Shown: positions 16,596 through 25,074 of the stretch, piece by piece | Position numbering within the stretch: position 1 is the first letter of the stretch | How the letters are laid out: every line of letters starts with the position of its first letter | The notes under the pieces: model-generated | The model's database searches: none | Told to the model about the DNA's origin: nothing | What the model saw: the letters and a program-made list of their open reading frames with translations, nothing else | Translations under genes and position numbers: made by a program | Source of the DNA: Planctomycetaceae bacterium | GTDB taxonomy: Bacteria; Planctomycetota; Planctomycetia; Pirellulales; Lacipirellulaceae | Assembly: GCA_002713555.1 (NCBI GenBank) | Contig: PATG01000046.1 | Coordinates: forward strand, 24,896 to 53,040 | DNA: 28,145 nucleotides | Direction: 5' to 3'

Positions 16596-16723
16596 GGTTG
16601 ATTCCTTTCGCTGGTATTTTTGAGTGGAATTGATATCATACCGATTCGTCAAGAATATTCCTACCTGAGAGGATTCAGGATCCCAGTCTACGGAGGATGC
16701 GATTTAACATCGCCTTTGCAATC
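16596..16723. promoter_or_regulatory. Divergent promoter region with small palindromes
   Basis: Between two divergent pathway genes lie TGATATCA (16631-16638), GAATATTC (16653-16660) and CCTGA-6-TCAGG (16664-16679). They could be operator half-sites for a pathway regulator. No sigma-70 promoter is convincing on either strand. Confidence 0.35.
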
Positions 16724-18223
16724 ATGCCCCCCAAAGTCCCGCTGTTCGATGGTGGAGAGTGGCGAACGAGTACGTCCAGCGATAACGCCGAAGTTTTCAA
16801 TCCGTCGACCGCGGAAGTCATTGCTCAAGTCCCTTTATGCGATGCTGAAGAAACCGCACAGGTTGTTGAATCAGCCGCCAAAGCTTTTCCGGGCTGGAAC
16901 CTGACACCGGCAATCGAACGCGCCCGGATCATGTTCCGCTTTCGCCAGCTTATCGAAGAGAACTTCGAGCATTTAGCAAGCCTGGTAACGCGTGAGCACG
17001 GCAAAACACTCCCCGAATCCCGTGCCGAAGTCCAGCGCGGATTGGAAATGGTGGAGTTTGCCGCCAGCGTCCCGAACTTGTTGATGGGAGATACGCTGCC
17101 CAATATTGCCTCGGAGGTCGACGCCGAAACCATGCGCCATCCGGTGGGTGTGTGCGTTGGCATCACGCCCTACAATTTCCCTATAATGGTGCCACTCTGG
17201 ATGTTTCCGGTGGCCATTGCCTGCGGCAACACATTTGTTCTCAAACCGTCCGAAAAAGTTCCCTTGTCATCGGTCCGTCTGGGCGAACTCCTGCAAGAGG
17301 CCGGATTGCCGGATGGTGTGTTTAACATTGTGCATGGCAATAAAACTTGTGTTGACGTACTCTTGCATCATCCGAGTGTAGCGGCCATCTCATTTGTGGG
17401 ATCAACGCCTATTGCCAAATCCATCTACCAGACAGGCACCCATAACGGCAAGCGCGTCCAGGCAGCCGGCGGTGCCAAAAATCATCTGATCATCATGCCC
17501 GACGCAGACCTGGATCAATCGGTCAAAGCGCTCTCCGCAAGTGCGTACGGTTGTGCTGGTCAACGGTGTATGGCGGGTAGTGTGGCAGTCGCTGTGGGCC
17601 AGGTAGCTGATCAGCTCGTGAACGAATTGTGCGATTATGCTGGTACCTTGCGAGTAGGCCCCACAGACGGACAAGATCAGGTTGATATGGGACCACTCAT
17701 TCGTCGCGAACACCGACAACGTGTTTCTGGTTACCTGGATATCGCGGCCGAAGAAGGGGCTGAAGTTGCTCTCGATGGACGCACCAACTACAAAGACGAA
17801 GGCTTTTTGCTGGGCCCTTGCGTGGTCGACCGCGTAGAACCCAGCATGCGGTTGGCGCGTGAAGAAATCTTCGGCCCGGTGCTTTCGGTAGTGCGCGCTA
17901 CCGACCTGGATGAAGCATTGGCCATTGGCCGGAATTGCCCTTATGGAAACGGAGCGTCCATTTTCACTCGCGATGGACACACGGCTCGAGAATTCAAGCA
18001 GCAGTTCAATGCAGGCATGATTGGAATCAACGTGGGAGTCCCTGCGCCGATGGCCTGGTTCCCATTTACAGGTTGGAATCAGTCCTTCTATGGAGACCTG
18101 CACATCCAGGGCAAAGAAAGTGTGCATTTCTACACGCGTCAAAAAATGACGCTAACCCGATGGTTCAAGTCGGCTCAGGATTCACACCACGATCCGGTAT
18201 GGAATACGAGTGGCCAGGTGTGA
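16724..18223 (+). CDS. mmsA: (Methyl)malonate-semialdehyde dehydrogenase, CoA-acylating
   Basis: 499 aa from the ATG at 16724. An ATG at 16697 adds 9 residues but touches its GGAGG, too close to use, while the later start gives the family's usual lead-in to FDGGEW. Aldehyde dehydrogenase with GITPYNFPIMVPLWM, FVGST, and catalytic Cys in GCAGQRCMAGS (C282 in this numbering). The general-base Glu of ordinary ALDHs is replaced in QAAGGAKNHLI, the mark of the CoA-dependent MMSDH class. It would convert malonate or methylmalonate semialdehyde to acetyl- or propionyl-CoA, NADH and CO2, the last step after the aminotransferase. The IolA role in inositol catabolism is an alternative. Confidence 0.92.
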   Translation: MPPKVPLFDGGEWRTSTSSDNAEVFNPSTAEVIAQVPLCDAEETAQVVESAAKAFPGWNLTPAIERARIMFRFRQLIEENFEHLASLVTREHGKTLPESRAEVQRGLEMVEFAASVPNLLMGDTLPNIASEVDAETMRHPVGVCVGITPYNFPIMVPLWMFPVAIACGNTFVLKPSEKVPLSSVRLGELLQEAGLPDGVFNIVHGNKTCVDVLLHHPSVAAISFVGSTPIAKSIYQTGTHNGKRVQAAGGAKNHLIIMPDADLDQSVKALSASAYGCAGQRCMAGSVAVAVGQVADQLVNELCDYAGTLRVGPTDGQDQVDMGPLIRREHRQRVSGYLDIAAEEGAEVALDGRTNYKDEGFLLGPCVVDRVEPSMRLAREEIFGPVLSVVRATDLDEALAIGRNCPYGNGASIFTRDGHTAREFKQQFNAGMIGINVGVPAPMAWFPFTGWNQSFYGDLHIQGKESVHFYTRQKMTLTRWFKSAQDSHHDPVWNTSGQV

Positions 18224-18560
18224 AGGTTGAGGAGCAACGCCAAGCTATCTGACAAGGTCCCCAAAGTCTGGTGACATCGGCTACGGTAGGATAAAGAAAA
18301 AGAGCGTAGCCGGAACCGCCAGGTTTCGGAGGCGTAAGAGTAAGGCTGTGCCATTTGACAGGTTATTAGAATTACACCATTCAATACGCACCCCTACCTC
18401 GCCTTGCTTTTTGCTTCGCACCCCAATTTTTTCTTAATGCCCGTTGACAATGCATTAAATACAGGGATAATTTTGCCAATTCGATAATGAGACTGACTCT
18501 CAATGCCTGCACGTGAACCAGAATCCCTTTTCACCTGCCTTTAACACCATTGAGTCCATC
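18224..18560. other. Spacer with two hairpins and a promoter
   Basis: No gene seen. CGGCTACG (18278-18285) pairs with CGTAGCCG (18305-18312). A second hairpin, CCGGAACC-GCCA-GGTTTCGG (18310-18329), follows with one wobble pair. There is no T-run, so these look more like a repeat than a terminator. The promoter at 18444-18471 lies further on. Confidence 0.5.
18444..18471 (+). promoter_or_regulatory. Strong sigma-70-type promoter of the DUF1559 gene
   Basis: TTGACA (18444-18449, perfect), a 16-nt spacer and GATAAT (18466-18471, 5 of 6). The predicted 5' leader to the ATG at 18561 is about 80 nt. Confidence 0.6.
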
Positions 18561-19643
18561 ATGGATCGATCTAGCAACTACCACACTGGAAACTACCGCT
18601 CTGGGTACTTCCGAGTTGGAATCTACCGAAATAGAAACGCCAGGCAGCCTGGCTTTACCCTGGTAGAACTTTTAGTTGTCATCGCCATCATCGGTGTCTT
18701 AATCGCTCTCTTGCTACCTGCTGTGCAAGCAGCGCGCGAGGCAGCCCGGCGCATGAGTTGCGCCAACAATATCCGGCAAGTGTCATTAGCGATGCACAAT
18801 TACGAATCTGCGAACAAAAAGTTCCCTCCCCAGATCATGCTTGGCAAGAACCAGTATCGCTGGAGCGCACTGGCTCGTTCACTGGTCTACTTGGAGCAGT
18901 CGGGCCTCGCCAGTCGAATTGATTTCAAAGTGAACTATCACAACATTGACATTAATGGCCAGATCTACCCATCGGAATCTGCTCTGCAGGCGACTGGTCT
19001 TCCCTACCTAAAGTCAACCAGAGTTCCGATGTTGATCTGCCCTTCGGAAGTACGTGACGAACCGCGTCTGAATAGTTCAGGCCAGGAACGGGACTACATC
19101 ACCAACTACGGCGTGAATTGCGGAGTATGGAAGGTCTATGATCCTAATGACGGCACGGGAGGCTTGGGAGCATTCTACCCCAATCAAGGCACGGCCATTC
19201 GCGAGGTAACCGACGGCATGAGTAACACACTCTTGCTAGCCGAAGTCAAGGGGTGGACCCCCTATTTGCGTGACAGTGGAAATGATAATGCTCTGGAAAA
19301 TAACCCCGATAATATCTGCGGTCTTGGTGGTAATTTTAAAACCGAGTCAGGCCATACCGAATGGATTGACGGCCGCACACATCAATCAGGTTTTACGGCT
19401 ACCTTTACGCCAAATACTCTCGTCCCTTGCCAAGGTACAGACATTGATTGGAATAGCAGTCGAGTTGGGGTGAGTCCAACCGCGGTCACCAACGCCGCCG
19501 TCACCTCCCGCAGTTATCACAATGGCGACGTAGTCAATATTGCCAAAATGGATGGCTCGGTAGACACCATTTCCAGCAACATCGACCTATTCGTCTGGCG
19601 TGCAATGGCCACCCGTAATGGGGGAGAGATTGAGACTGAGTAA
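18561..19643 (+). CDS. DUF1559 prepilin-like (pseudopilin) protein
   Basis: 360 aa from ATG 18561; a GTG at 18513 would add 16 residues, and neither has a clear ribosome binding site. After a 31-residue leader comes G/FTLVELLVVIAIIGVLIALLLPAVQAAREAARR, a type IV prepilin cleavage site and helix with Glu at +5. The C-terminal ~290 residues are the DUF1559 domain, typical of planctomycetes and often present in many copies, ending in SYHNGDVVNIAKMDGSV (the H-x-G...DGS block). The role is unknown; it is probably exported and held by its hydrophobic helix. The leader carries four pentapeptide repeats with an aromatic at position 2 (NYHTG, NYRSG, YFRVG, IYRNR). The cleavage enzyme need not be CpaA. 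Confidence 0.88.
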   Translation: MDRSSNYHTGNYRSGYFRVGIYRNRNARQPGFTLVELLVVIAIIGVLIALLLPAVQAAREAARRMSCANNIRQVSLAMHNYESANKKFPPQIMLGKNQYRWSALARSLVYLEQSGLASRIDFKVNYHNIDINGQIYPSESALQATGLPYLKSTRVPMLICPSEVRDEPRLNSSGQERDYITNYGVNCGVWKVYDPNDGTGGLGAFYPNQGTAIREVTDGMSNTLLLAEVKGWTPYLRDSGNDNALENNPDNICGLGGNFKTESGHTEWIDGRTHQSGFTATFTPNTLVPCQGTDIDWNSSRVGVSPTAVTNAAVTSRSYHNGDVVNIAKMDGSVDTISSNIDLFVWRAMATRNGGEIETE

Positions 19644-19665
19644 TTAAGAGTGAGTAATTAAGACA
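19638..19665. repeat. 14-nt tandem duplication at the DUF1559 stop codon
   Basis: GAGTAATTAAGA occurs at 19638-19649 and again at 19652-19663, duplicating the stop codon with its following bases. Confidence 0.7.
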
Positions 19666-19761
19666 AACTAGATTGCAGGGGCCGGAACAGAAAGAAGAAT
19701 AGCCGCGTTACAGGTTGCCCGCTGATAATAATTGCCTATCTTGGCTACCTAAATCCCCCTC

Positions 19762-19813
19762 CGCTACCACCCCCCCCCCTCCCCGTAACGGGGGAGGGGG
19801 GGGGTTGGTAGCG
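19762..19813. terminator. Long C/G-rich hairpin between convergent genes
   Basis: CGCTACC at 19762-19768 pairs with GGTAGCG at 19807-19813, enclosing a run of C broken by one T and its complementary run of G, closed on GTAAC. Up to ~22 bp with few mismatches. It lies between the DUF1559 gene and tyrS, so it probably stops transcription from both sides, although the T-tracts are poor. It could also be a repeat. Confidence 0.55.
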
Positions 19814-19825
19814 AACTTTTACAGA

Positions 19826-21121
19826 CTATACAAATTTCATTAGGGCGTATTTCTTTTTGCCACTCCGCAACACCATCACCGTTTCGCTGGCAAGATACTC
19901 TGAGGTGAGTGGCGTCTCAATGTCCTGAATGCGTCGGTTGTTGACGTAAGCCCCCCCCTGCTGAACAGTGCGGCGAGCCTCGCCTTTACTTTTTGAAAGT
20001 CCCGTCTCGACGAGTGCTTCCACAATGGTGAGAGAGCGATCGCCCAACCGCGCGCGATTGCATTCCTGGCTGGGTACGTCGGTGAAGATTTGATTGAGCT
20101 GGGCATCATTGAGATTGTCTATCTCGGCACCAAAGAAGATTTCGGTCGCTTGCCGAGCCACCTCAAGGCCCGACTCACCATGGACAAGTAAGGTCAGTTC
20201 TTCTGCGAGACGGCGCTGGCTCTGCCGATTGCCAGCCTCTTCCTGACACGCGGTATCCAACGCTGCCATTTCTTCCTGCTCCAGTTCGGTGAGCATGCGC
20301 AAACAGCCGCCCACGTCTTGGTCGTCAACGTTGAACCAATATTGATAAAACTGGTAGGGGCTAGTCCTGTCTGCATCCAGCCAGATGGCACCGCTCTCGG
20401 TTTTTCCCATTTTCGTCCCGTCCGACTTGGTGAGAAGCGGCCAGGTCAGACCATAAAGCTGCTTGCCATGCATGCGCCGTGCCAGGTCAATCCCAGCAGT
20501 GATGTTGCCCCATTGGTCACTGCCACCCGCCTGCAGCTCGCAACCAAAACTTTGGTGGAGATGCACAAAATCGTAGGCCTGCAAGAGCATGTAACTGAAT
20601 TCGGTATAGCTCATTCCATCGCCTGGGCTGTCTTCGTCACCACGACCCAAACGGCTCTTGACCGAGTCCTTGGCCAACATCACATTCACAGGAAAATTCT
20701 TGCCGATATCTCGTAAGAATTCCAAATAGCTCCAGGGCCCCGTCCAGTCAAAATTATTGACCAACTCTGCCGAACAACTTCCAGTATCAAAATCAAGAAA
20801 CCGACGCATTTGCGTGCCAAGCCCCGCCACATTGCGTTCCAAATCGGCTTTGTCGAGCAAATTGCGTTCGCTACTTTTACCACTGGGGTCACCAATCATC
20901 CCTGTCGCTCCGCCCACCACGGCAATCGGTTTGTGGCCGGCCTTTTGAAAACGCCGCAGGACGATCAGGCCCATCAAACTGCCGACGTGCAGGCTATCGG
21001 CTGTCGGATCGAAACCTGCATAGACGGTGCGGCTTTTCTCCTCCAGCCAGTCTTGCAGGTTCGAGTCGTCCGTCGTTTGGTGAATCAGGCCGCGCCTGCG
21101 GAGATCAGAGAAGAAAGGCAT
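19826..21121 (-). CDS. tyrS: Tyrosyl-tRNA synthetase
   Basis: 431 aa class I synthetase that charges tRNA-Tyr. The Rossmann domain has YAGFDPTADSLHVGSL with the HIGH-type HVGS at 45-48, the tyrosine-binding region QAYDFVHLH and QAGGSDQWGNI, and the KMSKS-type loop TKMGKTESG (KMGKT, 237-241). The C-terminal S4 RNA-binding domain is at about 360-425 (SLTIVEALVETGLSKSKGEARR). ATG 21121 is chosen over a TTG four codons upstream; no Shine-Dalgarno for either. ispD lies 79 bp upstream on the same strand. Confidence 0.96.
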   Translation of the reverse strand: MPFFSDLRRRGLIHQTTDDSNLQDWLEEKSRTVYAGFDPTADSLHVGSLMGLIVLRRFQKAGHKPIAVVGGATGMIGDPSGKSSERNLLDKADLERNVAGLGTQMRRFLDFDTGSCSAELVNNFDWTGPWSYLEFLRDIGKNFPVNVMLAKDSVKSRLGRGDEDSPGDGMSYTEFSYMLLQAYDFVHLHQSFGCELQAGGSDQWGNITAGIDLARRMHGKQLYGLTWPLLTKSDGTKMGKTESGAIWLDADRTSPYQFYQYWFNVDDQDVGGCLRMLTELEQEEMAALDTACQEEAGNRQSQRRLAEELTLLVHGESGLEVARQATEIFFGAEIDNLNDAQLNQIFTDVPSQECNRARLGDRSLTIVEALVETGLSKSKGEARRTVQQGGAYVNNRRIQDIETPLTSEYLASETVMVLRSGKKKYALMKFV

Positions 21122-21200
21122 AGTGGATCGCAAATTGAAGACTACGGATTTAAAGTGTGACCATCATAACTCGGCCATCCACGATGCGAAATCCGTAATT

Positions 21201-21938
21201 TTAGCGCCACAGGTCATCGTCGGCAAAGGGATTCCCAACTTTGCCTTTTGGTTTGGGGAGCACTTTGAGGACCTGTTCGGCTAACCGGAGATCATCACGG
21301 GTCGTGATTTTCAAGTTCAATGGCGAGCCTTTAACAATTACGATTGGCTCTCCCAGAGATTCTACCAACATCGCATCATCAGTGGCCTGCTTTCCCTCCC
21401 GGGCCGCATAGGCTTTGAGAAGGATCTCACGAGAAAAAACTTGCGGGGTTTGGGCTTCCCAGAGTCCTTGCCGGTCCACAGTTTCCTGAATCTGATGCTG
21501 ACCATCAACACGTTTCAGAGTACTGTTTACGGGAGTGGCCAATACGGCAGCACCCTGTTCTGCGGCAGCTGCAAAAACACTGTCAATCCATTTGTCTGCG
21601 AGGCAGGGACGGGCCGCATCATGCACAGCAATCAAGTCGATATCTTCCCGTACCATTGCCAGGGCGTTTTGGATGGAGTCCACTCGTTCGGCGCCTCCCC
21701 GGCAGATCGTTACGTCAAGAATCGCTATATTTGCTCCGAAGCGGCGTTGAAACTCCTCCAAATCCTCTTCAGCCACCACCACAATGAGTTGCTTGACATC
21801 CTGGCGACTTAAGAACTTCTCGGCAGCATGCAACCAGACAGCCTTACCAGCCAGGTTTGCGTATGGCTTTTTATAATTCTTATCCTGAAAGCGGCGACTG
21901 GCTCCCGCGGCAGGCAGAATGACAGATATCGATGGCAT
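21201..21938 (-). CDS. ispD: 2-C-methyl-D-erythritol 4-phosphate cytidylyltransferase
   Basis: 245 aa. Third step of the MEP isoprenoid pathway: MEP + CTP to CDP-ME. Nucleotidyltransferase motifs: ILPAAGASRRF (7-17), KKPYANLAG (23-31), GGAERVDSIQNAL (81-93), VHDAARPCL (105-113), QGLWEAQTPQVF (157-168) and K210 in NLKITT. The C-terminal ~20 residues (KPKGKVGNPFADDDLWR) are a short extension. Upstream of tyrS on the same strand; no Shine-Dalgarno is apparent. Confidence 0.95.
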   Translation of the reverse strand: MPSISVILPAAGASRRFQDKNYKKPYANLAGKAVWLHAAEKFLSRQDVKQLIVVVAEEDLEEFQRRFGANIAILDVTICRGGAERVDSIQNALAMVREDIDLIAVHDAARPCLADKWIDSVFAAAAEQGAAVLATPVNSTLKRVDGQHQIQETVDRQGLWEAQTPQVFSREILLKAYAAREGKQATDDAMLVESLGEPIVIVKGSPLNLKITTRDDLRLAEQVLKVLPKPKGKVGNPFADDDLWR

Positions 21939-22389
21939 AGGATGGGAATCCGAAAAATTGACGCAGCAGGACTAAATCGCAAAAATCATCTGACGTCAGC
22001 ATACCAAACAAGGCAATTGCGCGAAAAGACTCCCCTCGCTGCAGAACCGGCCGGGTTCGGGTTCTACCGATTGCAGGGGTGCTAGCAATTTGATCCCATA
22101 GTATTCTCTAAAATCAGGCTTGGTGGGGTTGCATGAGTTGTTCTCACTAGACCCAAAACAACAATTCTTACTGACCGATTGCATGGATTCTGCACATTAT
22201 CAACTTCGGCTTGTAGGGTTTGTTCCTGCCTGGCCAATCTGAAAGGATAGCGCCGGCTACTTTCCAGGACTTTGCTTTCAGGCTCACGCTACGACGATGC
22301 TGAACAATGCAAGGGATTGCGGTATGGCCGGAAGGATTTCGGCCGGATATCAAACCTTGACAGGAAACTTTGCCCAAGGAGGCGGCAAA
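21939..22389. other. Divergent spacer with two hairpins
   Basis: No gene. An imperfect inverted repeat spans 22032-22078 (CCCCT...TGCAGAACC on the left, GGTTCT...TGCAGGGG on the right). A second hairpin, GGCCG (22326-22330) with CGGCC (22340-22344), lies near the start of the downstream gene. Confidence 0.45.
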
Positions 22390-22806
22390 ATGATCTTTGC
22401 TCTACGCACGGACATCGCAATCTTTACCCTTGCTATTCTGGCACCAGGTACTCTCTACGCTCAGCAGTTGAGCCAGCCCACTTCGTTAATGCCTTGGGTC
22501 GCCACTCAGATTGAAACTGCCAAACCCTTGCAACTCAATGAGATCGTGCCTGAATTCACCCATGGGAAACCTGTCTGGATGACCAAGACGGCACCCAAAG
22601 CTGCCATCAAATACCCGGCCCCCAAAAAACTCCCTATGGTCGAACAGCATCATTATGCTAATCTGGGAGATGTGCCAGCTGGTGCAGCAAATCCAAGCGT
22701 TGTCGCTCGCCAGAGATTAACACCCAGCAGCCCCGTCACAGATAGCCCCGTCACACAGCGTACTCAGGTAGCTGCACCGCTCAGGTTTTTTCGCAGGGTC
22801 CGTTAA
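22390..22806 (+). CDS. Small secreted protein of unknown function
   Basis: 138 aa from ATG 22390, chosen because AAGGAGG lies 7 nt upstream; a longer frame starting at 22297 lacks this. The N-terminus MIFALRTDIAIFTLAILAPGTLYAQQ is a Sec signal peptide with likely cleavage after LYA. The mature part is Pro/Ala/Thr-rich with no domain I recognise, and ends in basic residues (RFFRRVR). It runs with the 66-aa gene 47 bp downstream, so the two may form an operon. Confidence 0.65.
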   Translation: MIFALRTDIAIFTLAILAPGTLYAQQLSQPTSLMPWVATQIETAKPLQLNEIVPEFTHGKPVWMTKTAPKAAIKYPAPKKLPMVEQHHYANLGDVPAGAANPSVVARQRLTPSSPVTDSPVTQRTQVAAPLRFFRRVR

Positions 22807-22820
22807 TCGAAAGCTCAATT

Positions 22821-22844
22821 GCTGAGCGGAGCAGCTGAGCGGAG
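22821..22844. repeat. 13-nt tandem duplication before the small gene
   Basis: GCTGAGCGGAG at 22821-22831 is repeated at 22834-22844, just before the ribosome binding site of the next gene. Confidence 0.7.
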
Positions 22845-22853
22845 AGAAGGACC

Positions 22854-23054
22854 ATGCCAAACGACGATCCACGCCAGCAAGAACTCATCGAGTGGTTGCG
22901 TGAACAGGGCCACTCTGATCTGCAGATCGGTCGAATCCTGGCCAAGGTCGCGGAATACGATCAACAAACTCTACACGAGTCTATCTTTGATTCCATTGAC
23001 CAGGGCAACTTCAATCTCGCCAAGCTTATCGAAGAAAAACTGGCCGAAGAATAG
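22854..23054 (+). CDS. 66-aa acidic helical protein, unknown function
   Basis: 66 aa, MPNDDPRQQELIEWLREQ..., no Cys, no membrane segment, probably all helical, with an acidic C-terminus (LIEEKLAEE). AGAAGGA stands about 3-9 nt before the ATG. The pattern WLREQGHSDLQIGRILAKVAEYD could be a small helix-turn-helix-like or adaptor fold, but I cannot name a family. It probably shares a transcript with the secreted protein upstream. Confidence 0.65.
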   Translation: MPNDDPRQQELIEWLREQGHSDLQIGRILAKVAEYDQQTLHESIFDSIDQGNFNLAKLIEEKLAEE

Positions 23055-23131
23055 CCCAGGCGCGGATTATTCCTCCGCTTCGTCGCGAGGCTCCTTATCC
23101 TCTTGAACCTGCCGCGATAGTATCTGCTGGA

Positions 23132-24778
23132 TTAGAAAGTGAGATTCCTTTTCCAAGGGATAAAATCATCCTGCCCCAACAGCTCTGCTTTGCTACGATG
23201 AAGATTGCTTGCCGTGTCGATCAAGTGATCCAGCAATCGCCCACCTACCTGTTCGATGGTTTCTTCGCCGGTGATAATTCCGCCTGCGTCGCAATCAATA
23301 ATATCAGGCATCTTGCGTGCCATGGTTGAGTTGCTTGACACCTTGAGGACCGGTGAGATCGGATTTCCTGTGGGCGTGCCAAGGCCCGTAGAAAACAGCA
23401 TTGCCGTAGCACCACTCCCTGCCATGGCTGTGGTCGACTCAACATCTCCGCCAGGTGTGCAAAGTAGATTGAGTCCCTGACGTGTCAATTGCTCTGGATA
23501 GTCGAGCACATCTGTAATCGGCGAAGTGCCCCCCTTGCGTGCGGCACCAGCCGATTTCATCGCATCGGTGACCAGTCCATCGCGAATATTACCCGGTGAT
23601 GGGTTTTCGTCAAAATGAATACCATCGATGGACAATTGCTTTTCGTATCCTTCCATCAAATCCAGAAAACGTTGAGCGGTAGCACGTTCGGTACAACGAC
23701 TGGCAAGTTCGTTTTCACAACCAGCAAGCTCAGGAAATTCCGCAAGGATAACAGCCCCACCCAAAGCCACAATCAAATCACTGCAATAGCCAATCGCCGG
23801 ATTGGCGCTAATGCCCGAAAAACCGTCCGACCCTCCGCATTCCATGCCTACGGTGAGGTGGGACAGAGCTGCAGGCTCTCGCTGCGCGTGATTGGCATCA
23901 ATCAATCCGGCAAAAGTATGACGTATTGCCTTGCTCATCAGCGCTTGCTCGGTACCAATTTGTTGCTGCTCAAAAATCAACAACGGTTTACTGAAATTTG
24001 CATTGCGTGCATGTATTTGATTCTCCAGATCTGCAATCTGAGATTTTTGACATCCCAAGCTGAGCACTGTCGCTCCAGCAACATTTGGATGGTTGATGTA
24101 GCCGGCCAGCAATCCACAGAGATTAAGAGCATCCCCATAAGAGCCTCCGCAGCCACCATCATGGGCAAGAAATTTCAGACCATCAATATTCGGAAACTGT
24201 TGTTTGACATTCTGACCAGCGTTCGATTCTTCAAAAGTTGTTTCGCGAATCTCGGCAGACGTTTTTCCTGCAGCAGCCATTTTGATTAAAGACCGTGTGT
24301 AGTGCCGATAGCTCGAATCGGATTTATAGCCCAATTCTTCCACCATCGAATCTCGCATCACCCGTAAATTACGGTTTTCGCAAAACACCAACGGGACCAC
24401 CAGCCAGTAATTGCGCGTCCCGACTTTGCCGTCATCGCGTGCGTAGCCAGCAAAAGTGCTGTCACTCCAGCGCGAAACATCGGGCGGTGACCAAGCCTTG
24501 GCCTGTGATATACCCTGCAAGTCCTCCGTAGCATGCGTCAGATTGGCCGGAGTTATTAATTGACCAACGCGAATCGATTGCTGCACTTCACCAACGACAA
24601 AGCCGTACATTTTCAACCGCTTGCCCCTGTCAAGGTCACGAACGGCAAATTTATGCTTAGCTGGAATATTGTCTACGAGGGTATAGTTCTGCCCCTTGTA
24701 CTCAACAATATCCCCCTTTTGAAAATCTTCGAGTGCAACAAGCACATCATCATGAGGATGAATCTGCATTACGCGCAT
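23132..24778 (-). CDS. uxaA: UxaA-family altronate/sugar-acid dehydratase
   Basis: 548 aa from ATG 24778; the open frame runs 57 codons further upstream, but those lack family similarity. The N-terminal SAF domain (about 1-75) has IHPHDDVLVALEDFQKGD and NIPAKHKFAVRDL, the UxaA pattern. The large C-terminal domain has KVGTRNYWLVVP, AHDGGCGG, HPNVAGATVLSLGCQ, MECGGSDGFSGISANPAIG, NPSPGNIRDGL and GSGATAMLFSTGLGTPTGNPISP. Known relatives dehydrate altronate or galactarate using Fe(II); D-altronate to KDG is the likely but unproven reaction. UxaA of E. coli is shorter (495 aa). A mannitol-dehydrogenase-family gene lies nearby. Confidence 0.87.
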   Translation of the reverse strand: MRVMQIHPHDDVLVALEDFQKGDIVEYKGQNYTLVDNIPAKHKFAVRDLDRGKRLKMYGFVVGEVQQSIRVGQLITPANLTHATEDLQGISQAKAWSPPDVSRWSDSTFAGYARDDGKVGTRNYWLVVPLVFCENRNLRVMRDSMVEELGYKSDSSYRHYTRSLIKMAAAGKTSAEIRETTFEESNAGQNVKQQFPNIDGLKFLAHDGGCGGSYGDALNLCGLLAGYINHPNVAGATVLSLGCQKSQIADLENQIHARNANFSKPLLIFEQQQIGTEQALMSKAIRHTFAGLIDANHAQREPAALSHLTVGMECGGSDGFSGISANPAIGYCSDLIVALGGAVILAEFPELAGCENELASRCTERATAQRFLDLMEGYEKQLSIDGIHFDENPSPGNIRDGLVTDAMKSAGAARKGGTSPITDVLDYPEQLTRQGLNLLCTPGGDVESTTAMAGSGATAMLFSTGLGTPTGNPISPVLKVSSNSTMARKMPDIIDCDAGGIITGEETIEQVGGRLLDHLIDTASNLHRSKAELLGQDDFIPWKRNLTF

Positions 24779-25074
24779 GTTTTCGCCTGATAAGTAAAGC
24801 GTGGAAAACAGCAATCTTACCAAATCCAAAAACACACAGCTAGCTTTGTATGGGGAAGGAACAAAGGGACAAGACCTTATAATAGGAAAAGACCGTTCCT
24901 GCACATCAACGTATATCAACTCCATGCCCGACTCTCGAGACGTGATCACTGAGAGCCTTCAATTACCAACAGCCATAAAGGTACCCCTCGACGCCGTGAG
25001 CGCGCCAACTTACAATCTCACTCACCGAAAGCTCATTGTTCACAACCTTCTTTACAAAAAGCAGGAATTATCCG

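Noticed and set aside
23615..24289. 224-aa plus-strand frame opposite uxaA, and similar long frames opposite cpaC, the amidohydrolase and mmsA
   Set aside because: Antisense shadows of strongly supported genes; no family resemblance.
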